Part shown: piece after piece, positions 24,336 through 38,275 of the stretch
Layout of the letters: the number at the start of each line of letters is the position of its first letter
How positions within the stretch are numbered: the first letter of the stretch is position 1
NCBI GenBank assembly: GCA_963920665.1
Contig: OY987268.1
Location: 2,730,501-2,794,500, forward strand
Direction of reading: 5' to 3'
Length of the DNA: 64,000 bases
DNA from: Straminergon stramineum
Lineage: Eukaryota; Streptophyta; Bryopsida; Hypnales; Calliergonaceae
Notes under the pieces: model-generated
The model's database searches: none
Told to the model about the DNA's origin: nothing
What the model saw: the letters and a program-made list of their open reading frames with translations, nothing else
Program-made: the position numbers and the translations under genes

Positions 24336-25128
24336 GAGATCTGCATCTATTATTGAAAGTAGGTAATTTGTAGTTTTAAAAGCTTAAAAATATTCTAAAA
24401 GTAGGCCACAGTATTTATTTTTTTCCACCAATTGTTTATTAATAATTCCATTGTAGGGCTCGGTCCCATTCAGCATCTTCACCAGAGCTCCGTGACAAGA
24501 ACTTGCCGACATGGAACTTGGCATCAAATCTACGTAGGGACACCCAGAATCTTCACTTCCACTGTGGAACACGTGTCCTATAATTATTAGAGGGGACTCT
24601 TTTTTAAAATACAAGTCCTTGGTGGCAAATGAACTGAAACCTGTCTACCTTACTTAATAATTCACTTTGTTTTTCATTCCAAAATTTCGAAAGGACCGTA
24701 AAGTTCATGCATCTATTGGAATTGTATTAAACTCTAATTATATGTCGTTATTTGTTGTGTGTGTTTTTCTTTTGAACAGTTTCATATTGAAAAAAAATAA
24801 ATTATTTTGGAATTGGAATCACTTATCCAAATTTTACTCATTTTAACCTTCATTATTGGGTGACAAAGTCAGATTATTCTAATATATTTTGTAATACAAA
24901 TTATTTGTTTTTATAATTTCAAAAATTGAAATATTTCACCTTAAACAAAAAAATTGTAATAGAATCAAAGCTTATAGGGGGGAAAATTCATGTGGAAAAT
25001 ATCAAATTTTAGTTATTCAACTATTATTATTAGGATAAATTAAACAAGGCAATCATGATTTGGCTTGCAAGTCATGAGTCATAGCAAAAGGTTTGGAATG
25101 TGGAAATAAAATCATTTAAAAAAAATTC
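24336..25128. other. Spacer with a small higher-GC patch
   Basis: The 24450-24660 interval is less AT-rich than its surroundings and contains a 76-codon minus-strand frame without recognisable motifs. Nothing else is supported. Confidence 0.4.
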
Positions 25129-26038
25129 TTACCCCTAGATTCCTAAAGGCTATTTTTTCATTAAAAAACACTCAAAACTGCCATTTTCAATATAAACAAC
25201 AAAAAATTCAAACACTTGTTTTCTTTTGCATATCCAATTGTATGTTCTTGCACTAGACTAATATGAGAATTTCATTGTGGAAGCAATTTCAAAAGCTTTG
25301 ACCATTGATATCAATCACAAGATATAAGTGTTTAAAGTGAAGAATACAAGTTTTTTTATTCTTGGTTTGACTATATGGCCTTCACTCCTCTTAATTTAAA
25401 TTTTTTGTTTCGCATATTGGGAATTTTTCTTAAATTAAAAAGTTTAGTTGAAAATTTGGCTTTCTTTTTTAAACTATGATTTTCATTCTTTAAAAATTGT
25501 TAAGTCAAAATACGTATGAGATTGAAGGAAAAACTAAATTGTTGATAGCTTTAAGATGGAATTGAAACACACTAATCCCTATAGTGAGATGGTGCTTGAA
25601 AGCAAACTAAACTATATGTAACTTCTTTTTAAATTTCTAAAAATTGAGTTCATACACAAATCCTATACATTCTTTTTTGAAGAATTTTCTAAGATTGCCC
25701 ATAAAACAAGGTGCTTCAAAACTTTCACATAACTTATCCAAATGGAATGAATCAAATATTTCCACATTCACAAAAATATAATTTGTGTGAAGAATTTTTT
25801 TTTAATTATTTCAAGATTTTGTAGATGTTTTTGCTACCCACCTCCATTGTCTTGGGCTTATTGTGGCATAAATTTTGCTCTTGGGCACCGTTTGAAATAA
25901 AAATTATATTCTCATAAATCTAATCAGTTATCTATCTTGAAGAAAAGTTCAAAAAGTTATTGCTAAAATTTGAGACTATAAATACTAGACTGAATCTTCA
26001 AAAGTCCATGAGGGAGTCTTGGTGACTTTTAGGGTTAA
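25129..26038 (+). mobile_element. TTAA-type element, family E (copy E2)
   Basis: About 910 bp, from TTACCCCTAGATTCC to 'gacttttagggttaa'. The interior aligns with copy E1 (59.61-61.42 kb). E2 carries an uninterrupted 'ctttttaaatttctaaaaattga' near 25630, where E1 contains the nested family A copy A8. Confidence 0.75.
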
Positions 26039-26767
26039 TCCTACTCTTCATTGCTACTTGCACCTTGAATTTTTTTGTGAATTTAATCTATGATTTTTAG
26101 TTATATTAACCAAGTTATATTCATCACTGCCTATAAAATAAATAAATATTTTATTTTTCACAAAATTATATAAATGTTTCGAACTCCTACACAAAACTTC
26201 AATCCTCAAGTAAAAATTTGAAACTTACAACTCATTTCAATTGGAGAAGATAAAAGAAACTAAATTCTTACACCTCGAAATTTGGCCATTATTAACTAAC
26301 TGATATAATTTTTGAACAAGATGTGGACATGTTGTAGTGTAACTATCATATTATGCATAAAATTTGAGTTACACAAAAATTTAAACCGATTTAGACCTTT
26401 GCAATCTAATCAAATTCAAAACAAAATTTATATATGTAATTTGCAACAGTATATAGTAAGAAGAATGAAATTTATACTTTAGGATTATATCATAAAAGTT
26501 TTATAAATTTTTGAATTTTATTGAATGAAACATCTCTAACTGAGATATGACCTTCCAAAATTTTATGTTTCAATATTCATTGCAAAAAAATCTTCAAGAA
26601 AGCATGAAGAATATTATATACAAACATTTTATACATTTTTCAATTCTTTAATGAATTTTTCGAGATTTTCTCAACATCTTCAAGATCATAATGTTTGAAG
26701 TAGATTATGAGAATAATGTTCTAGGGAAATCCTTGACAATGTGCTAAAACAAAATTCTAAATAATTT
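26039..26767. other. AT-rich spacer
   Basis: No supported feature. Confidence 0.5.
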
Positions 26768-27662
26768 TTAATCCCTAAGGACCAAAATACGTTTTTTGGC
26801 AACACAACAATTTTGGGCAACTCACTATGAATGGAATTTTAATTTTTTTTCTTTGAAATTTTCACAAAGAATGGGGATGAGGTTTTTCCTAAAGGTTTAA
26901 TAATTTTTATAAATTTTGACAACATGGTTAAAACTTTATTGTATGATATGTGGTTTTTTTCCTCAGGTGGGCAGTCCAAGAGATAAAAAAAATTACTTTC
27001 TTCATAAACAAAAATTTGAAATTAGTTTTCTAGATTTAGGTATATGTAGAAAGCTTTGAATCATTTCATTTTTATTTATGAGATGAAAGTTACGAGGATT
27101 TTTAATTTGTGGGCAATTTTGGATTTTCTAGTCTAAAATAAACTTTGAAGTCATTTATTTAACTCAATTTTCAATATTTTTGGGAAAAAATAAAATCATA
27201 GGATGTAAATTTTTTTTTCAAAATAATAACTATTGGGATTGGAATTTTGAATTTTGAATCATTCTCTATTTCTTTCTACTTACTATTGCTTTTCTATGTG
27301 TTGTAAAATTCCAAATGATTGTAAGTTTTTCAAGCATGTAGCCAACTTGCCACGAAGAATAATCTAAAGAAGCACCACCATTTTGGATATTTTTTCATGC
27401 AATGTGACCTTGTGAAGTGCAACTTCCCACTTTTTTGAAGGGCCAAAAAAAGATTTTTGTCAATTCGATTGCTAGTATCTTACAATCTACACAAAGAAAA
27501 TTTTTGAAATTTTTTCCACGTCTTCTCAAACCATCATACTACAAGATCCTATGGTTCCATGTGTCTAAAATTTTTTCTTCTTCTAACATTTGGTACTAGT
27601 ACTAGAAATGGCAATTTTGGAGCATTTTTGTGAAAACATAGTCAAGAAACTTTAGGGATTAA
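26768..27662 (+). mobile_element. TTAA-type element, family A (copy A5)
   Basis: 895 bp, from TTAATCCCTAAGGACCAAA to AACTTTAGGGATTAA. The interior matches the other A copies throughout. Confidence 0.82.
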
Positions 27663-28665
27663 GCTATACTAACCAAGGACCTCTAGGGCTAAAATCACAA
27701 ATAGCAATGGAATATTTGTTGTTGATATTAGTTTATACTATGAGATATTTTAAAATAATTTTAAAATAATTTTATTAGCTACTTGAAATTTTAGGAAAAT
27801 AATAAATGCCATAATACAAATCAAGTTTATTACCAAATTATTTTATTAACTATAAAATTAATTTGTTTGAATTTTGATTGATAAAAAATAGAAAATTCAC
27901 TACTCTAAATAAACATTTTTATTGTATAGTTACACATTGTAATCATAACACATGTCCAAAAATGAATAAATTTTTTTGAGTAATGAAATGTTTTAGGGAT
28001 GAATAAGATTATATTCACCTTGTATTCTATTAATTGAGAGGAATATCAGTCAAAGTAAAGTATAAAGATTGGGGAGGGAGTAAAGATCATTGTTGTTTGC
28101 AAGTACTACATCTATGTAATCCTTTATTGTTTTTCTTCATGGAGAAGAAATCCAACCTTCTATTATTATGGATAAATAGTTTGTTTGTTCAAGATCCTAT
28201 AATAAGTTACACACCATAATGGGAGAAAATTTTCTTTAGAAATCATGGCATGGACTTCAAAAGTGGACATTTTAAAATCGATGTTCTAGTCAACTCTACA
28301 AGAAAATTATTAAATTATATATTTGGTAATTTATCACAAATTCCAAGTAGCAATAACATTGACAAATTACTCAAGTTTAAGAAAAAGAAGAATGTGATAG
28401 ATAACGAATTCAACAATTTCAAATGATAGAAGTGGATGAAAATGCAAGATTGTAGAGAAATGTAGTTATGGTATGTTGAAATTTTAACTTGCTTTAAAAT
28501 CATTATTTGTCTAGGTTGACTTATATACAATACCATTACATATTTAAAAGAAATTAAATTTCAATATCCTGCAATAAATCTCAATAATTTATTATCTATC
28601 TTTACTAGTGATTATGTATATCAATGTGAAATATTTAAAAAATAGCAAGGAACAATCAAAAGTGC
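27663..28665. other. AT-rich spacer
   Basis: No supported feature; short frames at 28034-28219 and 28315-28536 lack motifs. Confidence 0.5.
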
Positions 28666-29616
28666 TTAACCCCTAAAGGACCAAATGGTGTTTTTTGGCA
28701 ACATAGCAATTTTGGGCAGCTCACTACGGATGGAATTTTGAATTTTTTTCTTTGAAATTTTCACACAACATTTTCCCAAGGAGTAGCTTTAAGACCCAAA
28801 AAAATTCATAACTTTTGAATACATGGTTAAAAAGTTATTGTATACTATGTTGTTTTCATTGCTCAGCGGGCAGCTCGGGCAGCCAAAAAAATTCTTGAAA
28901 AATCACTTGTTTTTTAAATAAAAATTTGAAATTGGTTTTCTACATTTATATATACATGAAAAGCTTTGAATCATTCCATTTTGATTTGTGAGACCAAAGT
29001 TTTGAAGAGTTTTAGTTGTGGGTAGTTTGTGGGTAGTAATGGAATCTCTACTCTCAAATAAACTTTGAAGACCTTTATTTCACTCAATTTTTAATATTTT
29101 TGGAAAAAAATAAAAACTTGAGGTGTAGATTGTTTATTACAGCATTACAACCATTGGGATTGTCATTTTTCAGTTCCATAAATAAATTATTAACACTTTA
29201 GTATTTTGAATCATTCTCTACTTCTTTCAACTTACTATTTTTTTCCTATATGTTGTACAATTCCAAATGATCCAAAAATTTTCAAGCATGTAGCCAACAT
29301 GACTTGAAGAATGAATCCGAAGAGTTACAACCATTTTGGACATAGTTTCATAATGATTTGACCTTGTGAAGTGCATCTGCCCGGATTTTTGCAGGGCCAA
29401 AAAATGGCTTTTTGTCACTTCAAATGCTAATATCTTGCAATCCAAACGGTGGAAATTTCTGAAATTTTTTCCACATTTTCCCAAACCAGATTTCTACAAG
29501 ATCCTACGGTTACATTTGTCCAAAATTTATTTTTTCTAAAATTTGGTACTTGTATTGGAGATGACAGTTTTGGAGCGTTTTTAATGAAAACATAGTCAAA
29601 AACCTTTAGGGGTTAA
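28666..29616 (+). mobile_element. TTAA-type element, family A (copy A6)
   Basis: 951 bp, from TTAACCCCTAAAGGACCAAA to ACCTTTAGGGGTTAA. With A7 it forms a subfamily sharing GGACCAAATG, a 'caattttgggcagctca'-like block and 'cagcgggcagctcgggcag' in variants. Confidence 0.85.
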
Positions 29617-32180
29617 ATATGTTACTTCATAATATGATAAACTTAAATACATAACACATTTTTATACCCTGAAATTCTCATATTTTAACTTCTTCCGTAA
29701 CTTAAACTAAAACCTACAATATTGTAATACTTTGAAATCCATTTTTTTAATCATATTATAAATTAGAGGCCTTGAATGGATTGGAAACAAGTTGTATATT
29801 TGAATACATTGAAAACAATTTTTCATTTTGGAAGTTTAATGTGAATATATTAAGAATGATATGTAAATGAATTAGGGATGAGGTGTAAACAATAAAGAAT
29901 ATGATGGTTGTTAAGGGAGCTGACCGATTACTAATCACAAACCCAATTTGGTAATGTAGGATAGAGTAATTTCGATCAGGAGGTGATGAACAATGGTTAA
30001 TACTGGCACAGTTCCCAGACAATTGTGATGCACTGTGATTGGCTACAAGACTCTCAAAATTGGAACTAGTCCTTGGTCGAAAATAGGAAGGTCTATATGA
30101 TAAATATGGGTAGAACATAATCTTCAACTTAACAATTTATAGTAATTATTTTTTGAGAAAGAAAAATCTGAAAAGTTATAGAAACCTTATGAACTCTATT
30201 TTTGCTCATGGGGAAAATTTCCTCACTATTGAAACCTACCTTGCAGATATGTGAATATGCTCAAATGGTCAAAAATGGGTCGGCTCCCATAATAGCTAAA
30301 CTTACCATGACAAGGACTATGTTACACCTAACTTATAAGCCCCCAAAGAGCTCAAATCTAATGGGAAGAGGATGAAAGCTTCTAAAAACTTACCATGGGA
30401 GCTAGGTCGAACTGGACAAAATACATCAATAATTTCAATTTTTTTCCTAAATTTCAACAACTTAATTAGTTTGATAACTTAAATCTTCATTAATTTTCTA
30501 TAAGGTTCTCAATCAATTCATTTTGAGATTGGAAGAGACAAAATTTAGCAAAAATGAGGATTTTTGAAATGGATCACAATTAGGTGAAATTTCTTTAAAT
30601 TCTAAACCTCCGAGGATTTTGGACAAAATACAAATGTATTACATAGTCTAAGCTCCATAACTTTTCTGAAGCACACATTAAAGAAGACAACATGAAGCAT
30701 AAAAAAAAAAGTATTTTTAGGCTCAAAAACTTAAAACAATTTGTAGATTAACTTCAAATGAATTTTGAATATTTAACTAGTCAAATATTCATCAAAAAAT
30801 AGACTTTCTATCTTAGCATATGAAAATTTAAAAGATTGGTCAAAATTGCAATGCCAACTTATTTATGAAAAAAGGGCATAAAATTTAATAATGCACACGT
30901 CAACACTTTCTCCAAATAGTAGAATTTTCAACACTAAACCAATACTAAATAATTTGTGCTATTTTCCTAATAATTTTTGTTTGACTAAAGATATATTAGA
31001 TTTGAATATTAAAATAGAAAGAGAACCCAATCTCGTTTGCACACAAAATATAAATTTTTGAAAAAAAAGAATTTTTCTATCTACAAATGATGCCCAACTT
31101 CAAGCAACCATAAAATGGTTTCTTGGATCTTTAGCAATTAACCCTTCAAATTCCTTCATAATTAAAGGTCAAAACTTTCTTTAAAATTATTTTTAGGAAA
31201 TGAAAAATTTTCATTATATATTTATTTTGTAGATTTAGCTACTGTCTAGATCTTTTAACTAACATTTTGAAGTACATCCTCTTAAAGTTTCAAAGTGAAA
31301 AAAGAAACAATTGCAAGATCCTAATGCTTAAACTTCTAAAACAAATTTTATTAGTGTAGTCATTTCTAAATGTGCAATTTGATCTTTCAATATTTATAGG
31401 AAAAAAATCCATGTATTTCAAAACTTGAGTAAATTGATAATATATTAGAAGATTAAATTGAAAATATATAAGAATATACATATACCTAAAAAAATTGATT
31501 TAATTATTTAAAATTTGATTAGTAGAACAAAATTAATAGGAAGAAAATAAATTGTTAATGTCATTAACATAGGGTTGAATTTAAATGGTGATAATACTTT
31601 AGCAAGCTATAAATAAACCAAGTGTTACTTTTAGCTTTCAAAAACTATAAATTCAAATTCCATGTAATCCCTATATGCTATTTTTTCTATCGAATGGCAT
31701 AATTGTTCACAAAAGAAAATTCTTTGTATGCTTTTACCTAATTAATAATTTTGGAACAATTAAAAGCTTTACTGGAGTCTATAGACTTATCCTACACATG
31801 GCTACCCTTTAAAAATAAATCAAGATTTTTCAATGCTTGTAAAAATCAAAATACTCTTCAAACCTCTAGAACTAACGCCATACTTGTCGAAATCTAAAGC
31901 AAAACTTGTTTAGAGCATTTCTTGTGGACACCTCATTTAATACATCAAAACAAAATGAAAAATGAAGCTACTAAAGTATGCTCAAAATCAACAAAAAAAT
32001 CACATAAAATGGTCTTCAATTGCATTCAAGGTGTTAAGGACATCCACACCATTGCCCCCAAAGGATCTAACATTCAATAAACATAGATGGGAAGTACTCT
32101 TGGCCCCTAGAAATATTTTCCTTGGCCTCAATCTAATGCGTCAAGAAAGGGCTTTCAAATCTAAGTTTAGTTAGCTCTAT
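29617..32180. other. AT-rich spacer, about 2.5 kb
   Basis: No supported gene. A 123-codon minus-strand frame (29756-30127) covers a slightly less AT-rich patch, but its product has no recognisable motif. Nothing else stands out. Confidence 0.45.
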
Positions 32181-33078
32181 CTTATCTTCTAAAAGGCTAA
32201 AGAGTCCACATTTGATTTTTGAGAACTTGGACACTCTTTTTTAACTTTAGAATTTAGAATTTTTGCATTCATTTTTTATGATGGATGCAAATCATCCTAA
32301 TCTTTGTGTAAAGCTTTGTTTGTGGTCATTCTGATATATATTGCAAAAGATAAAAGTTTACAAAAAATTCAATGTCAACCTAGGTAACTCTCTATATATT
32401 ATAAAAAATTGTTAATTAATCTTATTGAATTGTATAGATTGATGTGTGCTAAAAAATATTTGAACCATTTAGCTCTTGAATAATGAAGTGACAATTATAA
32501 GGAGTTTTGTGTTGCAAGCAATGAAGGTAGAATAAACATGTACAATCATTTTTTGAATTCAATTTTCATTTTTATCAAATTGAAACAAAAATAAAGGCTA
32601 CCAGTTGTTTACTAGAACATTCTCACTATTGGAATTACAATTCTCTATTTTTGTGTAAAAATTAGTAATAGTTTAGCTTTTTCATTCATTTTGTGCCACC
32701 TTCCACTTTAATTTTTTTTTAAATGACTATGAATATTTTTGGTTAAATTTTTTATATATGTTTTTAACTTATTTCCAATACATTGACTAAAAAAATCAAG
32801 TTATGGGACATACATATTTTTTTCTAAAATGTTGGACAAAAGTTCACCTTTTAGAAGGATTAGAAAAGTCTACACTTCCAAGTTTAGACACATTGAGCTT
32901 GCAATCAATGGGGATAGTCACTCTAAAATTGGAGAAGATGTACTTGATCAAGTTAGCCAAGGGTTCCATGCTAATAGAATTTGTTAAAAAATAAACACAA
33001 ATGAAGATTCTAGCCTCAAGTGCATTTGGAGAAGTGTATTTTGAAAGAACTTTGAGCCTCTAAATTGAAAGAACTTTA
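32181..33078 (+). mobile_element. TTAA-type element, family B (copy B2), eroded
   Basis: It aligns with B1 from 'ggctaaagagtccacatttgatttttgagaacttgg' to 'gaaagaactttagg'. The left TTAA is eroded, and the right end is interrupted by the foldback element starting at about 33079. At the position of the nested G element in B1, this copy reads continuously ('cactattggaattacaattctc'). Confidence 0.65.
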
Positions 33079-34431
33079 GGTGTGGTGCCCATCAAAAGCT
33101 TAGAAGAGTTCCATAGCATTGTTGAAAAATCTTCGCAATAGATGATAAGTTGAAAAAAGTGTAAACAATATATTATTAAATGTAAAATAGAAGATAATGA
33201 TGTTGCAATTGTGAAAACCTATGGATACCTTATGATCATCATGATTAAACCATGTTATGATAGATGCTTCTTTATCATTTGCATTAAGATGGGTTGAATC
33301 TTTGAATTTTTTGAAACGTACATTGGATGTCCATTTGTTGGAAGGTCTTCTTCTCTAATAACAATACACTTCTGCTCCACAAATTGATCTAAAAAAAATT
33401 GATGGATGGAATCACCAAATTTAAATATATACTTCTACATGTTACAATCAAAACAACGTGGGCCTTCTTTGAATATTCTTTTGAATCTAATTATTTTGTC
33501 ATTTGATATTGAATCACATTACCATATACATTAAGGCTACTATAAGAAGCATATTCATGATTGATTGATACATAATTTCATCTTTTTTCATCTTTCCCAC
33601 TTTTTACTTTGTAAGGATAATTTTTGTAATAAGTGTTCACTAATATTTCATAATAAGTATTCACTAGTATTATCTAGATACTTAGAAGCAAAATTATTCA
33701 CATGAGAAGATAATAAATTGTACTACAAATGAACCCTTATTAGTGCTAGATTGAGGATTGATATTAAAGATTAAAAATTTTCATCTTAGTAATTTAAATA
33801 ATGAAGGCATTCCTTTACTTTATATTCCTTGACTATTAAAAAATAATTTATAGAAGTGCTTTGATATTAGCGAACACTTATTATAAAAATCATCTTTACA
33901 AAGGGAAAAGTGGGAAAGGAAAAAAGAGGAAATTATGTATCAATTAGTCATGGATATGGTTCTCATAGTGACACTAATGTATGTGGTAATGTAATTCAAT
34001 ATCATATGACAAAAGAATCACATTTAAAAGAGCATTCATAGAAGGCCCACGGTGTTTTGATTGTGAGTAACATATGGAAGCATATGTTTATATGTGGTGG
34101 TTCCATCAATCAATTTGTGGAGCAAAAATAGATTGCTATGAGAAAAATAGGAAGACCTTCAAAGAAATGTACAATCAATGCACATTTCAAAAAATTCAAA
34201 GATTCAACCACATCTTAATGCAAATGATAAAGAAGCATCTATCATAATATGGTTTAATCATGATGATTGTAAGGTATCCATAGGTTTTCATAGATGCAAC
34301 ATCATTGTCTTCTATTTTACATTTAATAATATATTGTTTGTACTTTTTTTTCACTTATAATATATTGTAAAAAAAATTCAACAATGCTAAAGAAACTCTT
34401 TCTAAGTTTTTGATGGGCACCGCACCACACC
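33079..34431. mobile_element. Long-TIR foldback element (about 1.35 kb)
   Basis: Two arms of roughly 570 bp (33079-33651 and 33866-34431) are diverged reverse complements of each other along their whole length. For example, 'gatagatgcttctttatcatttgcattaaga' on the left has its complement near 34220. The outer ends are GGTGTGGTGCCCATC on the left and its counterpart on the right, where GGTG CGGTG has a small extra repeat. The loop is about 214 bp. No protein is supported. It inserted at the 3' edge of copy B2; no target duplication is evident. Confidence 0.85.
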
Positions 34432-35068
34432 ACAAGTACACAAATTCATTTATCTTCTATAGAATTTGCCCACTTCAAAATTATTGGGAACTACATATCT
34501 TTTAAATGTAATTTGAACATTTGGAAATTCTCTTAGACAAGATTTTCATGTTTTATGAATAATGGATTTGATAAAAAAAAATTATGTAGGTTGATATTTT
34601 GATGTTCTTTAGGTTTTACATCAAAAAATATTTTTTAAATATTAAATTTGTAAAGCGTAAGTGTATGATACCACAAAAAACTTTACAAATGACTTTCCTC
34701 TCATATGATTACCAAACACACAACCCTTAGCCATTTCCCCTCCATAGTCAAGTTTCAAAACATTTTTATCTTCAATATATCTCACATTTTTTACTTCAAC
34801 CCCAAATTTTTTTGCAATTGGATCCTTCATTATAACAACACTTAAGATTATTAAATTAAAAACATTATATACTTACCACTTAACTATAGAAGTGAAATTA
34901 TATCAACTAGACAATCAATTATCTCTTTCACCTATTAAACCATACTTATAGTTATGATACCATTTGTTTATATATTTGAAATGTGTATCAACTAATGAGA
35001 CTATTACTTTGGTGTGTATTGAATAACAAGACTATGACATTTTTATTCTTTATATATACTTTAGATCG
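34432..35068. other. AT-rich spacer
   Basis: A 62-codon minus-strand frame (34642-34830) translates to a Lys/Val-rich peptide beginning MKDPIAKKFGVEVKNVRYI. It looks more protein-like than its surroundings but is not identified. Confidence 0.35.
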
Positions 35069-35154
35069 ATATAAAAAGTAAAAGAGTACATGTGTTGAGT
35101 TAGGCTTGAAGTAGAGCTCAAGCCTACCTCAACCCACTCTTTTACTTTTTATAT
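35069..35154. repeat. Perfect-stem hairpin beside copy A7
   Basis: ATATAAAAAGTAAAAGAG on the left and CTCTTTTACTTTTTATAT on the right close an 86-bp inverted repeat. The inner 'taggcttga'/'tcaagccta' arms also pair. It ends 6 bp before the TTAA of copy A7 and may be a tiny MITE. Confidence 0.75.
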
Positions 35155-35159
35155 TGAAT

Positions 35160-36111
35160 TTAACCCCTAAAGGACCAAATGACATTTTTTGGCAACATAG
35201 CAATTTGGGGTAGCTCATTATGAATGGAATTTTTATTTTTATTTTTTGAAATTTTCACACAACATGTGCCGAAGGAGTAGCTATAAGGCCCAACAATTTT
35301 CATAACTTTTAAATATACGGTTAAAAAGTTATTGTATGATATGTAGTTTTCATTACTTGGCGGGCAGCTTGGGCAACAAAAAAAACTTCTTCAAAAATCA
35401 CTTTTTTTTTAAATAAAAATTTGAAATTGATTTCCTAGATTTCTATATACATGAAAAGCTTTGAATAATTCCATTTTGATTTATAAGATGAAAGTTATGA
35501 AGAATTTTAGTTGAGGGTAGTTTGTAGGTAATAATAGAATCTCTACTCTACAATAAACTTTGAAGACCTTTATTTAACTCAATTTTTATTAATATTTAAA
35601 AAAAAATGAAATTCTAGGTGTAGATTGTTTATTACAACATTACTACCATTGGGATTTGAATTTTTTAATTCCATAAATAAATTGTTAACAATTTAGTATT
35701 TTGAATCATTTTCTACTTCTTTCTACTTACTAATTTTTTCCTATATGTTGTACAATTCCAAATGATCTTAAAAATTTCAAGCATGTAGCCAACTTTCCTT
35801 GAAGAATGAATCCAAAGAGTTACAACTATTTTGACATTTTTTCATAATGATCTAACCTTGTGAAGTGCAGCTGCCCGGTTTTTGCAGGGCCAAAAAAAAG
35901 GCTTTTGTCAATTCAAACACTAATATCTTGCAATCTACATGGTGAAAAATTTTGAAATTTTTTCCACATCTTCTCAAACAAGCGTACTACAAGATCCTAT
36001 GGTTACAAGTCCCAAAAATTGTTCTTTTTTCTAAAATTTGCCACTTGTACTTGAAATGGCAGTTTTGGAGCGTTTTTATTGAAAACATAGTCAAATACAT
36101 TTAGGGGTTAA
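35160..36111 (+). mobile_element. TTAA-type element, family A (copy A7)
   Basis: 952 bp, from TTAACCCCTAAAGGACCAAA to 'catttaggggttaa'. It is the closest relative of A6 in the window. Confidence 0.85.
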
Positions 36112-37910
36112 ATCAACCAAAATTGAGCTCATAGAAACTTATGAATTTTGATAAAAGTAGGGACAATGTAAAATCCTTCTTATCAAAACTCAATATAAAA
36201 ACTAAAAGTTGTCAATAGCATAGTAGTATAAGAAAAAGACAAAAACACACATGAGAAAAAAAGAAAATGAATTGCATGTTTGACTAAAATACGAGCTAAC
36301 ACCTTAAAGCTATTCAATCAACACGCTTGATAGGACATTGTACTATGGTTTCCACTACCAATTACAACATGATTGGGCTCTTTCTATCAGTTACTGCATA
36401 CGTAGTGGGGGATCATAATACCAAGTCCAATTTTCAAGGTAGATTTGTCACCATTCCAATGGCTAGTAAAAAATGTATTATAACTCATAACACAAACCTT
36501 CTTACTACACCCTTAAATTCACAAAAAAGGCCATATTCATGATATTGAGACTTTTTGCAAATTTTGAGATAGAATGCTAGTTATTGGAAAATTCATTCAA
36601 AAAAATAGTAATTGAAACCAAAAATAAAAAATGCTCTAACCGTGATCCTATAATCCTATAATGAAATTTTAAAGTTGTTGTTGTTATTTATATATGAAAA
36701 AATACTAGTAAAGAGATAAAGCGGTTTATCTTCAAGTCGAGGATAAAAATAAGACTATGAAAAGTCTCAATATAATGAATATGGCCTTAAAAGTACAAAT
36801 GCAGATGTCTATGATGAACTATTAGACTTGGCAATATATACCACAATGCTCTTGAACATTATCTCGTCCATTTCTTAACCCGGGCCATCCAGCTTTACCG
36901 CTGATGGCTGGAGATGCTCTAACTCCAAGTAGAGCAAACTGAATAAGACCCAATATTATTCTAGACTTTTTCACAATTTCACAAATGCCTGCAATGAAAT
37001 GAGAGCTCTTCACAGCAGTCACTGATATTGATTCCCTCCCTCATTTAGTCTAGTTCATTTTTTAAATGAAAAAATGAACAAATCTATATTTGTAAATGCC
37101 ATGCCTAGTCAGTCAGTTTTGCACAAACTTGTCGATGATAACTTAAGCCAAGCCAAGCCTGCGGACGGAGTGACGGATTGTACGTAACTTCCGTTAGTTG
37201 GTGAATATAAAGTTATTAAGTTAGTGTGGCTAAAGAAAGTGGAATAACTGAACCCTCCCGGGCTGCTGCTTTTGGGGAGGTGGGATTTGTCTCTTTTGGA
37301 ACTGAACTTCAGTTAAAATAACTTAGTGAGACTTTTTCTTAGCATCCCAAGAAACAAAAAAGACGCAATCATATTCATTATAGACTTTTTCATAGACATT
37401 TGAAACAACTTCTTCTTTTCAATGGACGATTGATTTTCTATTTTATTAATGGACTTGTTTATGCCATTTTTTTTAAATTAAAAAATAAAATAAAATTTCA
37501 GTACCGTGTTCAATTTGGATTCTTCAGCCAGTCAAGTCAGTTGCACTTAACTTATTACGTATAAGGCTGCAGATGAGGATTGAGTGAGCATGCGGTAACG
37601 GCACTCTAAAAAATAAAATAAAATGTGACTTTGGAATTCTCTAAAGGCACTGGAAAATGTGGCTTTTGAACTCTAACTTCTAGAATGATTGTAAATGATT
37701 GTGGTTTTTTTGGTACGGGCTTATAGCTACTTGAGGGTTCTTCACCAAAATGGCATTCCAATCCATGATGGTAAGAATCTTGTGGTACAAACTCCACCTC
37801 TTGTAGAAGAATGCCATTTGATTTTGTTACAAGCTACTTGAGGTTTCTTCCAAAATTTCACTCCATCATGGTAAGAATTTTGTAGTATGAACCCCACACT
37901 AATTTCTTGG
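36112..37910. other. Spacer with a higher-GC island
   Basis: The 36830-37330 interval is noticeably less AT-rich than its surroundings and could be a gene remnant. Its frames (for example 36822-37022 minus) show no recognisable domain. A pair of short related segments ('atgccattt..cttgaggtttctt') lies near 37735 and 37830. Confidence 0.4.
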
Positions 37911-38275
37911 TAAGAGACAATCCCATTACCCCCTCAAAAATCCCCCTATTGATCCCTTATCAACTATTTTTTTTAAAACCCCTAGTATATGGTATATGTT
38001 GATACATTGATACAAAAATATATAACCCTATCTTGTGAAAAGAGACAATTTGACTCCCTTCCCCAAAAATATTCTCTTGTCCGCTCACCAACATTTTTTT
38101 ACACCTCTTAAATGGATGGTATATGTTGATTTACATATGCATACACTATCTTGTGACTGAAAGAGACAATCCAATTGCCCTCCCAATGCCCCCTTGGACC
38201 CTTATCAAATATTCTTCTTATACACTATGAATATATGGTATATGTTAATACATTGATGCAAATATGTATATAGGC
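37911..38275. repeat. Three tandem units of about 120 bp
   Basis: Each unit starts with 'agagacaat', continues with a C-rich block and a 'cttatcaa' or 'ctcaccaa' stretch, and contains 'atggtatatgttgat'. Units begin near 37913, 38040 and 38164. They are diverged but in register. Confidence 0.7.

Noticed and set aside
29756..30127. 123-codon minus-strand frame
   Set aside because: No motif or relative, and no splice or promoter context; kept only as a remark in the spacer entry.
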